In this document: positions 35,101-43,736 of the stretch, in pieces
How positions within the stretch are numbered: the first letter of the stretch is position 1
Layout: each line of letters begins with the position of its first letter
Assembly (NCBI GenBank): GCA_900471515.1
Contig: UCFC01000019.1
Coordinates: 170,841 to 234,840 of the forward strand
DNA: 64,000 nt
Reading direction: 5' to 3'
DNA from: Hyphomicrobiales bacterium
GTDB lineage: Bacteria > Pseudomonadota > Alphaproteobacteria > Rhizobiales > Rhizobiaceae
The notes under the pieces: generated by a model
Database searches by the model: none
What the model was told of the DNA's origin: nothing
What the model saw: the letters and a program-made list of their open reading frames with translations, nothing else
Translations under genes and position numbers: made by a program

Positions 35101-35533
35101 GCGTCAGCTCCAGCGCGCCCGACATGATCGAGGCCTCGATCGCAAACAGCATGAAGGTGAAGCTGGCATAGATCAGCGAGGTGATGGTCGAACCGATATA
35201 GCCGAAGCTCGCCCCGCGCGTCAGCAGATCGATATCGACGCCGTGGCGGATGGCATAACGGCTGATCGGCAGGCCGATCGCCAGCATGGCGATGGAGGCG
35301 ACGATGATGGCGAAGAAGGCGTTGGTCGTGCCGTAGGAGAGCGTGATGGCGCCGCCGATCGCCTCCAGCGCCAGGAAGGAGATGGCGCCGATCGCCGTCT
35401 GCGAGATGCGCTGGGAGGAGAAGCGCCGGGCGCTCTTGGCGGTAAAGCGCAGCGCATAGTCTTCGAGCGTCTGGTTGGCGACCCAGCGATTATATTCGCG
35501 TCGCACAGGAATGATGCGTTGGCGCGCTGCCAT
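32150..35533 (-). CDS. NCS1 permease-like domain fused to hybrid histidine kinase
   Basis: 1127 residues. Residues ~20-480 are a multi-pass domain resembling NCS1 purine/cytosine/allantoin permeases (NQTLEDYALRF, SQTAIGAISFLALEAIGG, RGASFGYIGS, NVMNAYAGSLAWSNFFSR). Next comes a Cys-rich stretch (503-540: CSVC, CSLCCS, CHDMC), two more helices (~565-640), HisKA with His686 (SHELRTPLNAVLGY), an ATPase domain (NLLSNAIKF, DTGRGI, GLGLGL) and a receiver with Asp971 (VDISMPGMNG). It is divergent from urtA and overlaps the response-regulator gene. A transporter-type sensor for urea or its purine precursors is the likely role; whether it also transports is unknown. Confidence 0.9.
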   Translation of the reverse strand: MAARQRIIPVRREYNRWVANQTLEDYALRFTAKSARRFSSQRISQTAIGAISFLALEAIGGAITLSYGTTNAFFAIIVASIAMLAIGLPISRYAIRHGVDIDLLTRGASFGYIGSTITSLIYASFTFMLFAIEASIMSGALELTLGIPLWIGYIISAVMVIPLVTHGVRLISKFQLMTQPFWIILNILPFIFIALMDWQQFDVWRAFAGIRHASGPPGTVADFNLVEFGAASAVILALMSQIGEQADFLRFLPPDPQRKWRHRLAVFLAGPGWVIIGAPKLLAGSFLVVLTFTSGVPVDRAADPAQMYLTAFGYMIPWHNAALLLMAAFVVVSQLKINVMNAYAGSLAWSNFFSRLTHSHPGRVIWLVFNVAIALLLMELGIYRLLEETLGIFSIIAMAWLCTISADLFINKPLGLAPPGIEFKRAHLYDINPVGLGAMTLSAGIALVAHFGVFGSVAASLAPYITLVIALIASPALAWATKGRFYLARKPRHAWKNLTTITCSVCEHPFEPEDMAWCPAYAAPICSLCCSLDSRCHDMCKPKARFNAQVGAVAKTLLPETIVQKLTTRLGRYGIAVALALTAVGAILAMIAHQVASASPETAEVVNRTILIVFFVFSVIAGIACWFYVLAHDSRVVAEEESSRQNTLLLREIAAHKKTDAALQTAKEAAEAANRAKSRYVVGLSHELRTPLNAVLGYAQILERDETIPTPRQSSIKVIRRSAEHLSGLIDGLLDISKIEAGRLQVYSNEINIQDFLDQIVDMFRPQAQAKGLTFIHDRAPALPQFVRTDEKRLRQILVNLLSNAIKFTDEGSVTFDIGYRSQVATFTVSDTGRGIAEKDLTRIYEPFQRGEAESVRPMPGLGLGLTITRLLTNTLGGEISVASEKDKGSTFRVRLMLSAVMRPAAPPQEKKIAGYDGPRRTVVVVDDNEDHREMMREILAPLDFIVLTAASGPDCLTLVEGIEPDLFLVDISMPGMNGWQLVSRLRETGRTAPILMLSANIGDAAAHGDSDDSHNDAIGKPVDIRQLRDKLALHLGLKWLYADDQTPAPMAATMPLGSPGAAHVQELLRLGEIGYIRGIEAKLADLAKLEANQPFTEELRSYVAAFDLAGFMDFLHRFEEKGETVG

Positions 35534-35752
35534 GCGGTTCCTTCAGGCTTCTTGTTCCCGTTGTGACGCTTTCGTAACACGGATCATCCCAGCGCTTAAG
35601 AGTGCGGTGCAGCGCAAACCTGCACATTTAGCCCCGTCGGTTACGTCAATCGACGTATACGGTTTTGCGATGCAGCACCCGATAGTTCTTTAAGCAACAG
35701 TTAATCTCCGTTTCCGGCCTGTTGCGGAACAAGAAGAGGGGAGTTCAACCAG

Positions 35753-37045
35753 ATGAATCTCAAATCCATATTTACGGGCGCTGCGCTCGGCGCGGTCATG
35801 GCCGCATCGGCCGCCTTCCACGGCGCGGTTGCCGCCGACGACACGATCAAGGTCGGCGTTCTGCACTCGCTCTCCGGCACGATGGCGATTTCCGAAACGA
35901 CGCTGAAAGACGCCATGCTGATGCTCATCGACGAGCAGAACAAGAAGGGCGGTCTCCTCGGCAAGAAGCTCGAAGCCGTCGTTGTCGACCCGGCTTCCGA
36001 CTGGCCGCTGTTTGCCGAAAAGGCCCGCGAGCTGATCGAGAAGGACAAGGTTGCGGCCGTCTTCGGTTGCTGGACCTCGTCTTCGCGCAAGTCGGTCCTG
36101 CCGGTTTTCGAAGAACTGAACTCGCTGCTCTTCTATCCCGTCCAGTACGAGGGTGAAGAATCCTCGCGCAACATCTTCTATACGGGTGCCGCTCCGAACC
36201 AGCAGGCGATCCCGGCCGTCGACTACCTGATGAACACGGAAGGCGTGAAGCGTTTCGTGCTCGAAGGCACCGACTATGTCTACCCGCGCACGACCAACAA
36301 GATCCTGGAAGCCTATCTCGAATCCAAGGGCATTCCGAAGGAAGACATCCTGATCAACTACACGCCGTTCGGTTTCTCCGACTGGCAGACGGAAGTCTCC
36401 AAGATCAAGGAATTCGGCTCGGCCGGCAAGAAGACCGCCGTCGTCTCCACCATCAACGGTGACGCCAACGTTCCCTTCTACAAGGAACTCGGCAACCAGG
36501 GCATCAAGGCAACCGATATCCCGGTCGTCGCCTTCTCGGTCGGCGAAGAAGAGCTTGCCGGTCTCGACACCAAGCCGCTCGTCGGCCACCTGGCAGCCTG
36601 GAACTACTTCGAATCCGTCGATACGCCGATCAACAAGAAGTTCATCAAGGAATGGCACGCCTTTACCAAGAACGACAAGCGCGTGACCAACGACCCGATG
36701 GAAGCCGCCTATATCGGCTTCAACGCCTGGGTTAAGGCTGTTCAGGCCGCCGGCACGACCGATACGGATGCGGTTCTCGACCACATTATCGGCGTCTCCG
36801 TCCCGAACCTCTCCGGCGGTACCGCAACCGTCATGCCGAACCACCACATCACCAAGCCGGTGCTGATCGGTGAAATCCAGGCCGACGGCCAGTTCGAAAT
36901 CGTCCAGCAGACCCCCGAGGTCGTCGGCGACGAATGGTCCGACTTCCTGCCGGACTCCAAGGATCTGATCTCCGATTGGCGCAAGCCGATGAACTGCGGC
37001 AACTTCAACGTTGCCACCGGCAAGTGCGGCGGCAAGGGTTCCTGA
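35753..37045 (+). CDS. urtA: Urea ABC transporter binding protein
   Basis: 430 residues. Periplasmic urea-binding protein. Signal peptide about 1-29 (ASAAFHGAVA-A), then the UrtA fold: IKVGVLHSLSGTMAISETTLKDA, GCWTSSSRKSVLPVFEELN, LLFYPVQYEGEESS, NIFYTGAAPNQQ. These blocks separate UrtA from LivK. Codon use is strongly C-ending, suggesting high expression. The ATG at 35753 follows GAGGGGAG. A hairpin without a T-run separates it from urtB, probably limiting read-through or stabilising the urtA message. Confidence 0.96.
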   Translation: MNLKSIFTGAALGAVMAASAAFHGAVAADDTIKVGVLHSLSGTMAISETTLKDAMLMLIDEQNKKGGLLGKKLEAVVVDPASDWPLFAEKARELIEKDKVAAVFGCWTSSSRKSVLPVFEELNSLLFYPVQYEGEESSRNIFYTGAAPNQQAIPAVDYLMNTEGVKRFVLEGTDYVYPRTTNKILEAYLESKGIPKEDILINYTPFGFSDWQTEVSKIKEFGSAGKKTAVVSTINGDANVPFYKELGNQGIKATDIPVVAFSVGEEELAGLDTKPLVGHLAAWNYFESVDTPINKKFIKEWHAFTKNDKRVTNDPMEAAYIGFNAWVKAVQAAGTTDTDAVLDHIIGVSVPNLSGGTATVMPNHHITKPVLIGEIQADGQFEIVQQTPEVVGDEWSDFLPDSKDLISDWRKPMNCGNFNVATGKCGGKGS

Positions 37046-37074
37046 GTTGGCCCGTCCGACATGAGCCAGAAGAA

Positions 37075-37105
37075 CTTCCGTCCGGATTTCAGATCCGGGC
37101 GGAAG
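37075..37105 (+). other. Hairpin between urtA and urtB
   Basis: A 13-bp stem (37075-37087 with 37093-37105, one G-U pair) with a 5-base loop and no following T-run. It is more likely a message-stabilising or attenuating element than a full terminator, giving more urtA than downstream message. Confidence 0.6.
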
Positions 37106-37159
37106 CTCCGTCCCCAGCGGTTGCTGCCAAACAGGCCAACGATTTAGGCGGGAAAGCCG

Positions 37160-38779
37160 ATGTATCGCGCCATCAAGATCTTTCTTTTGACCCTTTGCCT
37201 GAGCCTCACGGGGCTGACGGCCGGCCTGAAGGCCCAGGACGATATCCATGCGCTTGTCGATGCGCTCGGCGTCGGCGGTTTTCCGGAGCGCGAGGCGGCC
37301 ATCAAGGCGCTTGTCGCTTCCAAGGATGCGCATGTCAGCCGGATATTGCAGCAGCTGAGCGACGGCCTTCTTTACGTCAATTCCGACGCGGGCGGCCCTG
37401 TGCTGGTGCAGGGCGGCACGGATGACGAGCCCACCTATTCCGATCCGCTTACCGGCGAAGCCGTTGCCGATATCGATCCCGACACGATGTCGAAAGTGAG
37501 GATCAACAATTCCGTGCGCACGCTCATCGGCACGATGATGAGCCAGCTGACGCTCCTGAGCCCGGATCGCGGCGCCCGTCTTGCGGCTGCCCAGGGGCTT
37601 CTGAAGGATGCCGATCCGGCCAATCTCGACCTGCTGAATGCCGCGCTTGCCGGCGAAAAGGACGCCGAGATCAAGGGCACGATGGAAGCGGCGCGTGCGG
37701 TCATGGTGCTGAAAAGCGATGTCAGCGCCGACGAGAAGAGACAGGCGATCGATACGGTTGCCGCCCGCGGTGGCCGCGATGCGCTGACGATCCTGACGAG
37801 CGCGCTTGCCACCGCACCTGACGATCTCAAGCCGGCCATACAGGCGCATATCAGCACCATCAACCGCAGCCTCGCGCTCTGGGATATCGTCCAGAACGTC
37901 TGGTACGGGCTGTCGCTCGGCTCGGTGCTGCTGCTGGCGGCCATCGGCCTTGCCATCACTTTCGGCGTCATGGGCGTCATCAACATGGCGCATGGCGAGA
38001 TGGTGATGATCGGCGCCTATACGACCTATGTCGTGCAGGAATATATCACCGCGAACTTTCCCGGCATGGCGGATTATTCGCTGGCCTTTGCCGTGCCCGC
38101 CGCCTTCGTCTTCACCGGCTTCGTCGGCCTCGTCATCGAGCGCGTCGTCATCCGCTATCTCTACGGCCGGCCGCTGGAGACGCTGCTTGCAACCTGGGGC
38201 GTGTCGCTGATCCTGCAGCAGGCGGTGCGCACGGTGTTCGGCCCGACCAATCGCGAAGTGCGCAACCCGAGCTGGATGTCGGGCGCTTTCGAACTCGGCG
38301 GCTTGTCGATCACCTGGAACCGTCTGTGGATCATCGTCTTCTCGATGGCCGTCTTCGTGGCGCTGCTGATGCTCCTGAAGCGTTCCGCCTTCGGCCTGCA
38401 GATGCGCGCCGTCACCCAGAACCGGCGCATGGCCTCGTCCATGGGCATCCGCACCGGCTGGGTCGATGCCTTCACCTTCGCGCTCGGCTCGGGCATTGCC
38501 GGCATGGCGGGTGTCGCCCTCTCGCAGATCGACAACGTCTCGCCGAACCTCGGCCAGAGCTACATCATCGACAGTTTCATGGTCGTGGTCTTCGGCGGCG
38601 TCGGCAATCTCTGGGGCACGCTGGTCGGGGCGCTCTCGCTCGGCGTCGTCAACAAGTTCCTCGAGCCCTTTGCCGGCGCCGTGCTCGGCAAGATCCTGGT
38701 GCTCGTCCTCATCATCCTCTTCATCCAGAAGCGTCCGCGCGGGCTCTTCGCACTCAAAGGAAGGGCGGTGGAAGCATGA
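37160..38779 (+). CDS. urtB: Urea ABC transporter permease UrtB
   Basis: 539 residues. The N-terminal ~245 residues are a periplasmic extension after a signal-like segment (LLTLCLSLTGLTAGLKAQ) with HEAT-like helical repeats, typical of UrtB. The C-terminal ~290 are a LivH-type permease: NVWYGLSLGSVLLLAAIGLAITFGVMGVINMAHGEMVMIGAY. The stop overlaps the urtC start by 4 bases (ATGA). Confidence 0.95.
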   Translation: MYRAIKIFLLTLCLSLTGLTAGLKAQDDIHALVDALGVGGFPEREAAIKALVASKDAHVSRILQQLSDGLLYVNSDAGGPVLVQGGTDDEPTYSDPLTGEAVADIDPDTMSKVRINNSVRTLIGTMMSQLTLLSPDRGARLAAAQGLLKDADPANLDLLNAALAGEKDAEIKGTMEAARAVMVLKSDVSADEKRQAIDTVAARGGRDALTILTSALATAPDDLKPAIQAHISTINRSLALWDIVQNVWYGLSLGSVLLLAAIGLAITFGVMGVINMAHGEMVMIGAYTTYVVQEYITANFPGMADYSLAFAVPAAFVFTGFVGLVIERVVIRYLYGRPLETLLATWGVSLILQQAVRTVFGPTNREVRNPSWMSGAFELGGLSITWNRLWIIVFSMAVFVALLMLLKRSAFGLQMRAVTQNRRMASSMGIRTGWVDAFTFALGSGIAGMAGVALSQIDNVSPNLGQSYIIDSFMVVVFGGVGNLWGTLVGALSLGVVNKFLEPFAGAVLGKILVLVLIILFIQKRPRGLFALKGRAVEA

Positions 38780-39939
38780 TTACGGCCTTCCTTCTCCGGT
38801 CTCTCGATCGCCGGATCTCCATTGCCATCGCCATGCTGCTGGTGGTCGCGGTGCTGGTGCCGGTGCTCAATCTGGCGACCTCGGCGGACAATCCGCTGCA
38901 TGTGCCGACCTATATCATGGCGCTGTTCGGCAAATACCTGACCTATGCGCTGCTGGCGCTGGCGCTCGATCTCGTCTGGGGCTTCTGCGGCATTCTCTCG
39001 CTCGGCCACGGCGCCTTCTTCGCGCTCGGCGGTTATGCGATGGGCATGTATCTGATGCGCCAGATCGGCTCGCGCGGCGTCTATGGCGACCCGATCCTGC
39101 CCGACTTCATGGTCTTCCTGAACTGGAAGGAGCTGCCCTGGTTCTGGTACGGTTTCGACCGGTTCTGGTTTGCGGCGCTGATGGTGCTCGTCGTGCCCGG
39201 CCTGCTTGCCTTCGTCTTCGGCTGGTTCGCCTTCCGCTCCCGTGTCAACGGCGTCTATCTGTCGATCATCACGCAGGCCATGACCTATGCGCTGCTGCTT
39301 GCCTTCTTCCGCAACGACATGGGCTTCGGCGGCAATAACGGCATGACCGATTTCAAGGATATCCTTGGCTTCAACGTGCAGGCGGACGGCACGCGTGCGA
39401 CGCTCTTTGCGGCGACGGCGATCTTCCTGGCGCTGTCGCTGATGATCGCCTCGGCGATCGTGCGCTCGAAATTCGGCAAGGTGCTGGTCGGCGTGCGCGA
39501 TGCGGAAAGCCGCACGCGCTTCCTCGGCTACCGTGTCGAGCATTTCAAGCTCTTCACCTTCGTCGTCTCGGCGATGATGGCGGGTATCGCCGGCGCGCTC
39601 TATGTGCCGCAGGTCGGCATCATCAATCCCGGTGAATTTGCGCCGGCCAACTCCATCGAGGTCGTCATCTGGACGGCCGTCGGCGGACGCGCGACGCTGA
39701 TCGGGCCGATCATCGGCGCCATCCTCGTCAATGGCGGCAAGACGATCTTTACCGGCCTCTTCCCCGATTACTGGCTGTTTGCGCTCGGCGGCCTCTTCGT
39801 GCTTGTCACGCTGTTCCTGCCGAAGGGCATCGTCGGCACGATCGCCCAGTATCTCGGCAAGCGGAAGCCGGTTTCGAACGGCGTGCCGCCAACCGCTGCC
39901 GAAGAGGGCGTCGAGGCAAAAATCCAGGCTGCGGAGTAG
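38776..39939 (+). CDS. urtC: Urea ABC transporter permease UrtC
   Basis: 387 residues with about ten transmembrane helices; LivM-type membrane subunit. Marks: YLTYALLALALDLVWGFCGILSLGHGAFFALGGYAMGMYLM, then NGVYLSIITQAMTYALLLAFFRNDMGFGGNNGMTDF, typical of UrtC. The ATG at 38776 overlaps urtB, and urtD starts 4 bases after the stop. Confidence 0.95.
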   Translation: MITAFLLRSLDRRISIAIAMLLVVAVLVPVLNLATSADNPLHVPTYIMALFGKYLTYALLALALDLVWGFCGILSLGHGAFFALGGYAMGMYLMRQIGSRGVYGDPILPDFMVFLNWKELPWFWYGFDRFWFAALMVLVVPGLLAFVFGWFAFRSRVNGVYLSIITQAMTYALLLAFFRNDMGFGGNNGMTDFKDILGFNVQADGTRATLFAATAIFLALSLMIASAIVRSKFGKVLVGVRDAESRTRFLGYRVEHFKLFTFVVSAMMAGIAGALYVPQVGIINPGEFAPANSIEVVIWTAVGGRATLIGPIIGAILVNGGKTIFTGLFPDYWLFALGGLFVLVTLFLPKGIVGTIAQYLGKRKPVSNGVPPTAAEEGVEAKIQAAE

Positions 39940-39943
39940 ACCC

Positions 39944-40699
39944 ATGATCCCCGACGTCAAACCCAAGAGCGTGCTCTATCTCAACGGTGTCTCGGTCTCC
40001 TTCGACGGTTTCAAGGCGCTGAACTCGCTCTCCATCGTCATCGAACCCGGCGAACTCCGGGCGATCATCGGCCCGAACGGCGCCGGCAAGACGACGATGA
40101 TGGATATCATCACCGGCAAGACCCGGCCGGACGAGGGCGAGGTCTTCTTCAACGGCACGGTCGACCTCACCAAGAAGGACGAGGCCGATATTGCCCAGCT
40201 CGGCATCGGCCGGAAATTCCAGAAGCCGACGGTCTTCGAAAGCCACACGGTCTGGGACAATCTGGAACTGGCGCTGAACCGCCGGCGCACGGTGTTTTCG
40301 ACGCTGTTCTACCGGCTCTCCGGCGAGGACAAGGATCGCATCGAGGAAATCCTGGAGACGGTGCGGCTGACGCATCGCCGCGACGAGCTCGCGGCCAACC
40401 TGTCGCACGGCCAGAAACAGTGGCTGGAGATCGGCATGCTCTTGGCACAGGAGCCGAAGCTGCTGCTCGTCGATGAACCGGTGGCCGGCATGACCGATGC
40501 CGAGACGGCGGAAACGGCGATCCTGCTGAAAGACATCGCCAAGACGCGGTCCGTCGTCGTCGTGGAGCACGATATGGGTTTCATCCGCGATCTCGGCGTG
40601 AAGGTGACGTGTCTTGCGGAAGGCTCGGTGCTGGCCGAGGGATCGATCGATTTCGTCAGCAACGATCCGAAGGTGATCGAGAACTATCTGGGGCGCTGA
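39944..40699 (+). CDS. urtD: Urea ABC transporter ATPase UrtD
   Basis: 251 residues. Walker A GPNGAGKTT, GRKFQKPTVFESHTVWDNL (UrtD-type Q-loop region), signature LSHGQKQWLEIGM, Walker B LLLVDEPVAGMTD, switch His in VVEHDMGF. It works with UrtE on the cytosolic side of UrtBC. The ATG at 39944 is 4 bases after urtC, and one base separates its stop from urtE. Confidence 0.95.
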   Translation: MIPDVKPKSVLYLNGVSVSFDGFKALNSLSIVIEPGELRAIIGPNGAGKTTMMDIITGKTRPDEGEVFFNGTVDLTKKDEADIAQLGIGRKFQKPTVFESHTVWDNLELALNRRRTVFSTLFYRLSGEDKDRIEEILETVRLTHRRDELAANLSHGQKQWLEIGMLLAQEPKLLLVDEPVAGMTDAETAETAILLKDIAKTRSVVVVEHDMGFIRDLGVKVTCLAEGSVLAEGSIDFVSNDPKVIENYLGR

Positions 40700-40700
40700 G

Positions 40701-41396
40701 ATGCTGACAGTCGAAAACGCAAATCTTCACTATGGCGCGGCCCAGGCGCTGCGCGGCATCTCGATCAAGGCCGAGATGGGCAAGATCACCTGTGTGCTCG
40801 GGCGCAACGGTGTCGGCAAGAGTTCGCTCCTGCGCGCCGTCACCGGCCAGCATCCGCTGTCTGCGGGCACGATCACCTTCAACGAGACAAAGCTGAACGG
40901 CCTGCCGCCTTTTGCCCGGGCCAAGCAGGGCATCGGCTACGTGCCGCAGGGGCGCGAAATCTTCCCGCTGCTGACGGTGAAGGAAAACCTCGAAACCGGC
41001 TTTGCTCCGCTTGGCCGCCGCGACCGCAACATCCCCGACGATATCTTCAGCCTCTTCCCGGTGCTGAAGTCGATGTTGTCGCGTCGCGGCGGCGATCTTT
41101 CCGGCGGGCAGCAGCAGCAGCTGGCGATCGGCCGCGCCATGGTCACGCGGCCGAAGATCCTCGTGCTCGACGAGCCGACCGAGGGTATCCAGCCGTCGAT
41201 CATCAAGGATATCGGCCGGGCGATCCGTTACCTGCGCGATTCCACCGGCATGGCGATCCTGCTGGTCGAGCAATATCTCGATTTCTGCCGCGAACTTGCC
41301 GATTACGTCTACATCATGGATCGCGGCGAGATCGTGCATGAGGGCCTTGCCGAGACGCTGGATACGCCGGAAGCACGCCGCCATCTGACCGTATGA
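40701..41396 (+). CDS. urtE: Urea ABC transporter ATPase UrtE
   Basis: 231 residues. Walker [45 protein letters not shown] signature, Walker [50 protein letters not shown] and EGIQPSI are UrtE characters. Last gene of the urt operon. The urease genes follow on the same strand after 176 bases, so uptake and hydrolysis may be cotranscribed. Confidence 0.95.
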   Translation: MLTVENANLHYGAAQALRGISIKAEMGKITCVLGRNGVGKSSLLRAVTGQHPLSAGTITFNETKLNGLPPFARAKQGIGYVPQGREIFPLLTVKENLETGFAPLGRRDRNIPDDIFSLFPVLKSMLSRRGGDLSGGQQQQLAIGRAMVTRPKILVLDEPTEGIQPSIIKDIGRAIRYLRDSTGMAILLVEQYLDFCRELADYVYIMDRGEIVHEGLAETLDTPEARRHLTV

Positions 41397-41572
41397 CCTC
41401 TCTGGCGATCACACCGGCAGATGCCGTATTTTGCGGCAGACGCCGTCAGCCCCCTGCGAAAGACCGGTGGGGATACGGGCGTGCGGAAAGCGGCACGGGA
41501 CTTGCTTTCTTCCAGTCACCGGACACATTCAACGCAAGTTGCCGGACGGGACGGCATCTGCACGGGGGTGGC

Positions 41573-42397
41573 ATGACGAGCGTGGCGGCAGGCATCACCA
41601 GACCGCAGAGGGCGGAAGGACGCGGGCATCTTGCGGCCGGGATGCAGGACGGGCGCACGCGAATCCGTGAGCTCTATCAGGAGGGCGCGGCGAAGATCCG
41701 CCTGCCGGACACGTTCGACGCCTCGATGGAGGCCGTCATCATCAATACGGCCGGCGGGCTGACGGGTGGCGACCGGATGAACTGGAGCGTGTCGGCCGGT
41801 GCCGGCACGCGCATCGACGTCACCACACAGGCCTGCGAGAAGATCTACAGGGCATCGGCCGGTACTGCCGAGGTGACGACGCAGATCGAGGTGGGGTCGG
41901 GCGCCCGCGTCGACTGGCTGCCGCAGGAGACGATCCTTTTCGATCGCGCCTCGCTGTTTCGCCGCCTGGATGTCGATCTGGACGACAGCGCGGAATTCCT
42001 GGCTGTCGAAGCCATCCTGCTCGGCCGCAAGGCGATGGGCGAGACCATGGAGACGGGGCTGTTTCGCGATCGCTGGCGCATCCGCCGGTCGAGCCGGCTG
42101 ATCCATGCCGAGGAGCTGCGCCTTTCCGATGCCGTGGCGCTGCTTGCGGCCGAGCAGGCGGTGCTTGGCGGGCAGGTGGCCTTTGCGACGGTGCTCTATG
42201 CGGGGCCGAAGTCGGAAGCCTATCTTGCCAGGGTGCGGCCGCTGGTGGAGGGGCATATGGGCGGGGCGAGCGCCTGGAGCGACAAGCTCATCGTGCGCCT
42301 TGCCGCAGCCGATGGTTTTGCGCTCAGAAAAATCCTCATCCCGGTCATTTCCGCCTTGCGCAATGGAGCGCCTGTGCCGAAAGTCTGGAATCTATGA
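41573..42397 (+). CDS. ureD: Urease accessory protein UreD
   Basis: 274 residues from ATG 41573 (GGGGGTGGC just upstream); a longer in-frame opening back to 41393 lacks conservation. UreD (UreH) is the scaffold that, with UreF and UreG, loads nickel into apo-urease. Family blocks: [62 protein letters not shown]. First gene of ureDA-x-B-x-x-C. Confidence 0.93.
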   Translation: MTSVAAGITRPQRAEGRGHLAAGMQDGRTRIRELYQEGAAKIRLPDTFDASMEAVIINTAGGLTGGDRMNWSVSAGAGTRIDVTTQACEKIYRASAGTAEVTTQIEVGSGARVDWLPQETILFDRASLFRRLDVDLDDSAEFLAVEAILLGRKAMGETMETGLFRDRWRIRRSSRLIHAEELRLSDAVALLAAEQAVLGGQVAFATVLYAGPKSEAYLARVRPLVEGHMGGASAWSDKLIVRLAAADGFALRKILIPVISALRNGAPVPKVWNL

Positions 42398-42417
42398 GTT
42401 CAACAAGCGGATAGACG

Positions 42418-42720
42418 ATGAACCTCACCCCGAGAGAAAAAGACAAGCTGTTGATTTCCATGGCCGCGATGGTGGCGCGCAAGCGGCTGGAGCGCGGCGT
42501 CAAGCTGAACCATCCGGAAGCCATCGCCCTCATCACCGATTTCGTCGTCGAAGGCGCGCGCGACGGCCGCCCGGTCGCCGAACTCATGGAGGCCGGCGCC
42601 CATGTCATCAGCCGCGAGCAGGTGATGGAGGGCATTGCCGAGATGATCCACGACGTGCAGGTCGAGGCGACCTTTCCCGATGGCACGAAGCTGGTGACAG
42701 TGCATCAACCGATCCGCTGA
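42418..42720 (+). CDS. ureA: Urease gamma subunit
   Basis: 100 residues, exactly the family length. Structural subunit of urease: [23 protein letters not shown] opening, [50 protein letters not shown]. It starts 20 bases after ureD and is 10 bases from the DUF1272 gene. Confidence 0.98.
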   Translation: MNLTPREKDKLLISMAAMVARKRLERGVKLNHPEAIALITDFVVEGARDGRPVAELMEAGAHVISREQVMEGIAEMIHDVQVEATFPDGTKLVTVHQPIR

Positions 42721-42730
42721 GGAGGGAGCC

Positions 42731-42982
42731 ATGCTGGAGCTTCGGCCCAATTGCGAATGCTGCGACAAGGACCTGCCGCCCGACAGCGCGGAGGCGATGA
42801 TCTGCACTTTCGAATGCACCTTCTGCGCGGATTGCGTCGCCGACGTGCTGAACGGCGTGTGCCCCAATTGCGGCGGCAATTTCGCCGCCCGGCCGATCCG
42901 GCCCGCATCGAAGCTTGCGAAATATCCGGCTTCCACGAAGCGCGTACTGAAGGCCGAGGGCTGCGCGCCCAAGGCGGCTTAA
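42731..42982 (+). CDS. DUF1272 zinc-ribbon-like small protein
   Basis: 83 residues. DUF1272 family: [46 protein letters not shown]. Nine Cys in paired spacing (C-x-C-C, C-x2-C, C-x2-C) imply a metal-binding ribbon. It lies between ureA and ureB, 10 bases from each, as in other rhizobial urease operons. A role in metal handling is tempting but unproven. Confidence 0.88.
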   Translation: MLELRPNCECCDKDLPPDSAEAMICTFECTFCADCVADVLNGVCPNCGGNFAARPIRPASKLAKYPASTKRVLKAEGCAPKAA

Positions 42983-42992
42983 GGAGACACAG

Positions 42993-43298
42993 ATGATCCC
43001 TGGCGAAATCATTGCCGCCGACGGCGAGATCGAACTCAATGCCGGAGCGCCGACCGTGACGCTCGAGGTTTCCAATACCGGCGACCGCCCCGTGCAGGTC
43101 GGCAGCCACTATCATTTTGCCGAGACCAATGCCGGCCTGTCCTTCGATCGCGAGAGGGCGCACGGGATGCGGCTCGACATTCCCGCCGGCACGGCCGTGC
43201 GTTTCGAGCCGGGCCAGACCCGCTCGGTGACGCTGATACCGCTCTCCGGCAAGCGCGAAGTCTACGGCTTCCGCCAGCTGGTGATGGGCCGGCTCTAA
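42993..43298 (+). CDS. ureB: Urease beta subunit
   Basis: 101 residues. Structural subunit: [71 protein letters not shown]. Complete and family-length. Preceded by AAGGAGAC. Confidence 0.98.
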   Translation: MIPGEIIAADGEIELNAGAPTVTLEVSNTGDRPVQVGSHYHFAETNAGLSFDRERAHGMRLDIPAGTAVRFEPGQTRSVTLIPLSGKREVYGFRQLVMGRL

Positions 43299-43324
43299 TC
43301 AAAAGAAAATAACGGAGGAAATAC

Positions 43325-43735
43325 ATGCGCTTGAAGATCGGGCTCATCGGGGCGGCGCTGATGCTGCTTGTCTCCGGTGCCGCTCATGCCAAGGACGTGG
43401 ATTGCGCCAATGCGCAGACGCAGGCCGATATGACGAGTTGCGCGCAGGCGCGCTATGACGCGGCCGACAAGGCGCTCAATGCCCAGTACAAGCTGACGCG
43501 CGCCGCCATGGTGGCGATCGACAAGGATCTCGACGGCGACATGAAGGGCGCCGAGCAGGCACTGCTCAAGGCGCAGCGTGCCTGGATCAGCTATCGCGAC
43601 GCCCAGTGCGAAAATTCCGGCTTTCAGGCCCGCGGCGGCACGATGGAGCCGATGCTGGTGGCGGGCTGCCTTGCCGACCTGACCGATCTCAGGACCAGGG
43701 AACTCAAAGCACTCGCCGACGGGATGGGCCGGTAA
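43325..43735 (+). CDS. Secreted LprI/DUF1311 family protein
   Basis: 136 residues with a signal peptide (about 1-22, cleavage AHA-K) and a DUF1311 / lysozyme-inhibitor LprI-like domain: DCANAQTQADMTSCAQARYDAADKALNAQYK, LLKAQRAWISYRDAQCENSG. Four Cys (in VDCAN, TSCAQ, AQCEN, AGCLA) probably form two disulfides in the periplasm. It is inside the urease operon, between ureB and the GT29-like gene. The connection to urea use is unknown. Confidence 0.85.
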   Translation: MRLKIGLIGAALMLLVSGAAHAKDVDCANAQTQADMTSCAQARYDAADKALNAQYKLTRAAMVAIDKDLDGDMKGAEQALLKAQRAWISYRDAQCENSGFQARGGTMEPMLVAGCLADLTDLRTRELKALADGMGR

Positions 43736-43736
43736 G

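Noticed and set aside
35534..35752. Possible sigma-54 promoter upstream of urtA
   Set aside because: No TGGCAC-N5-TTGC match was found on either strand, so NtrC/RpoN control was not annotated despite the nitrogen role.
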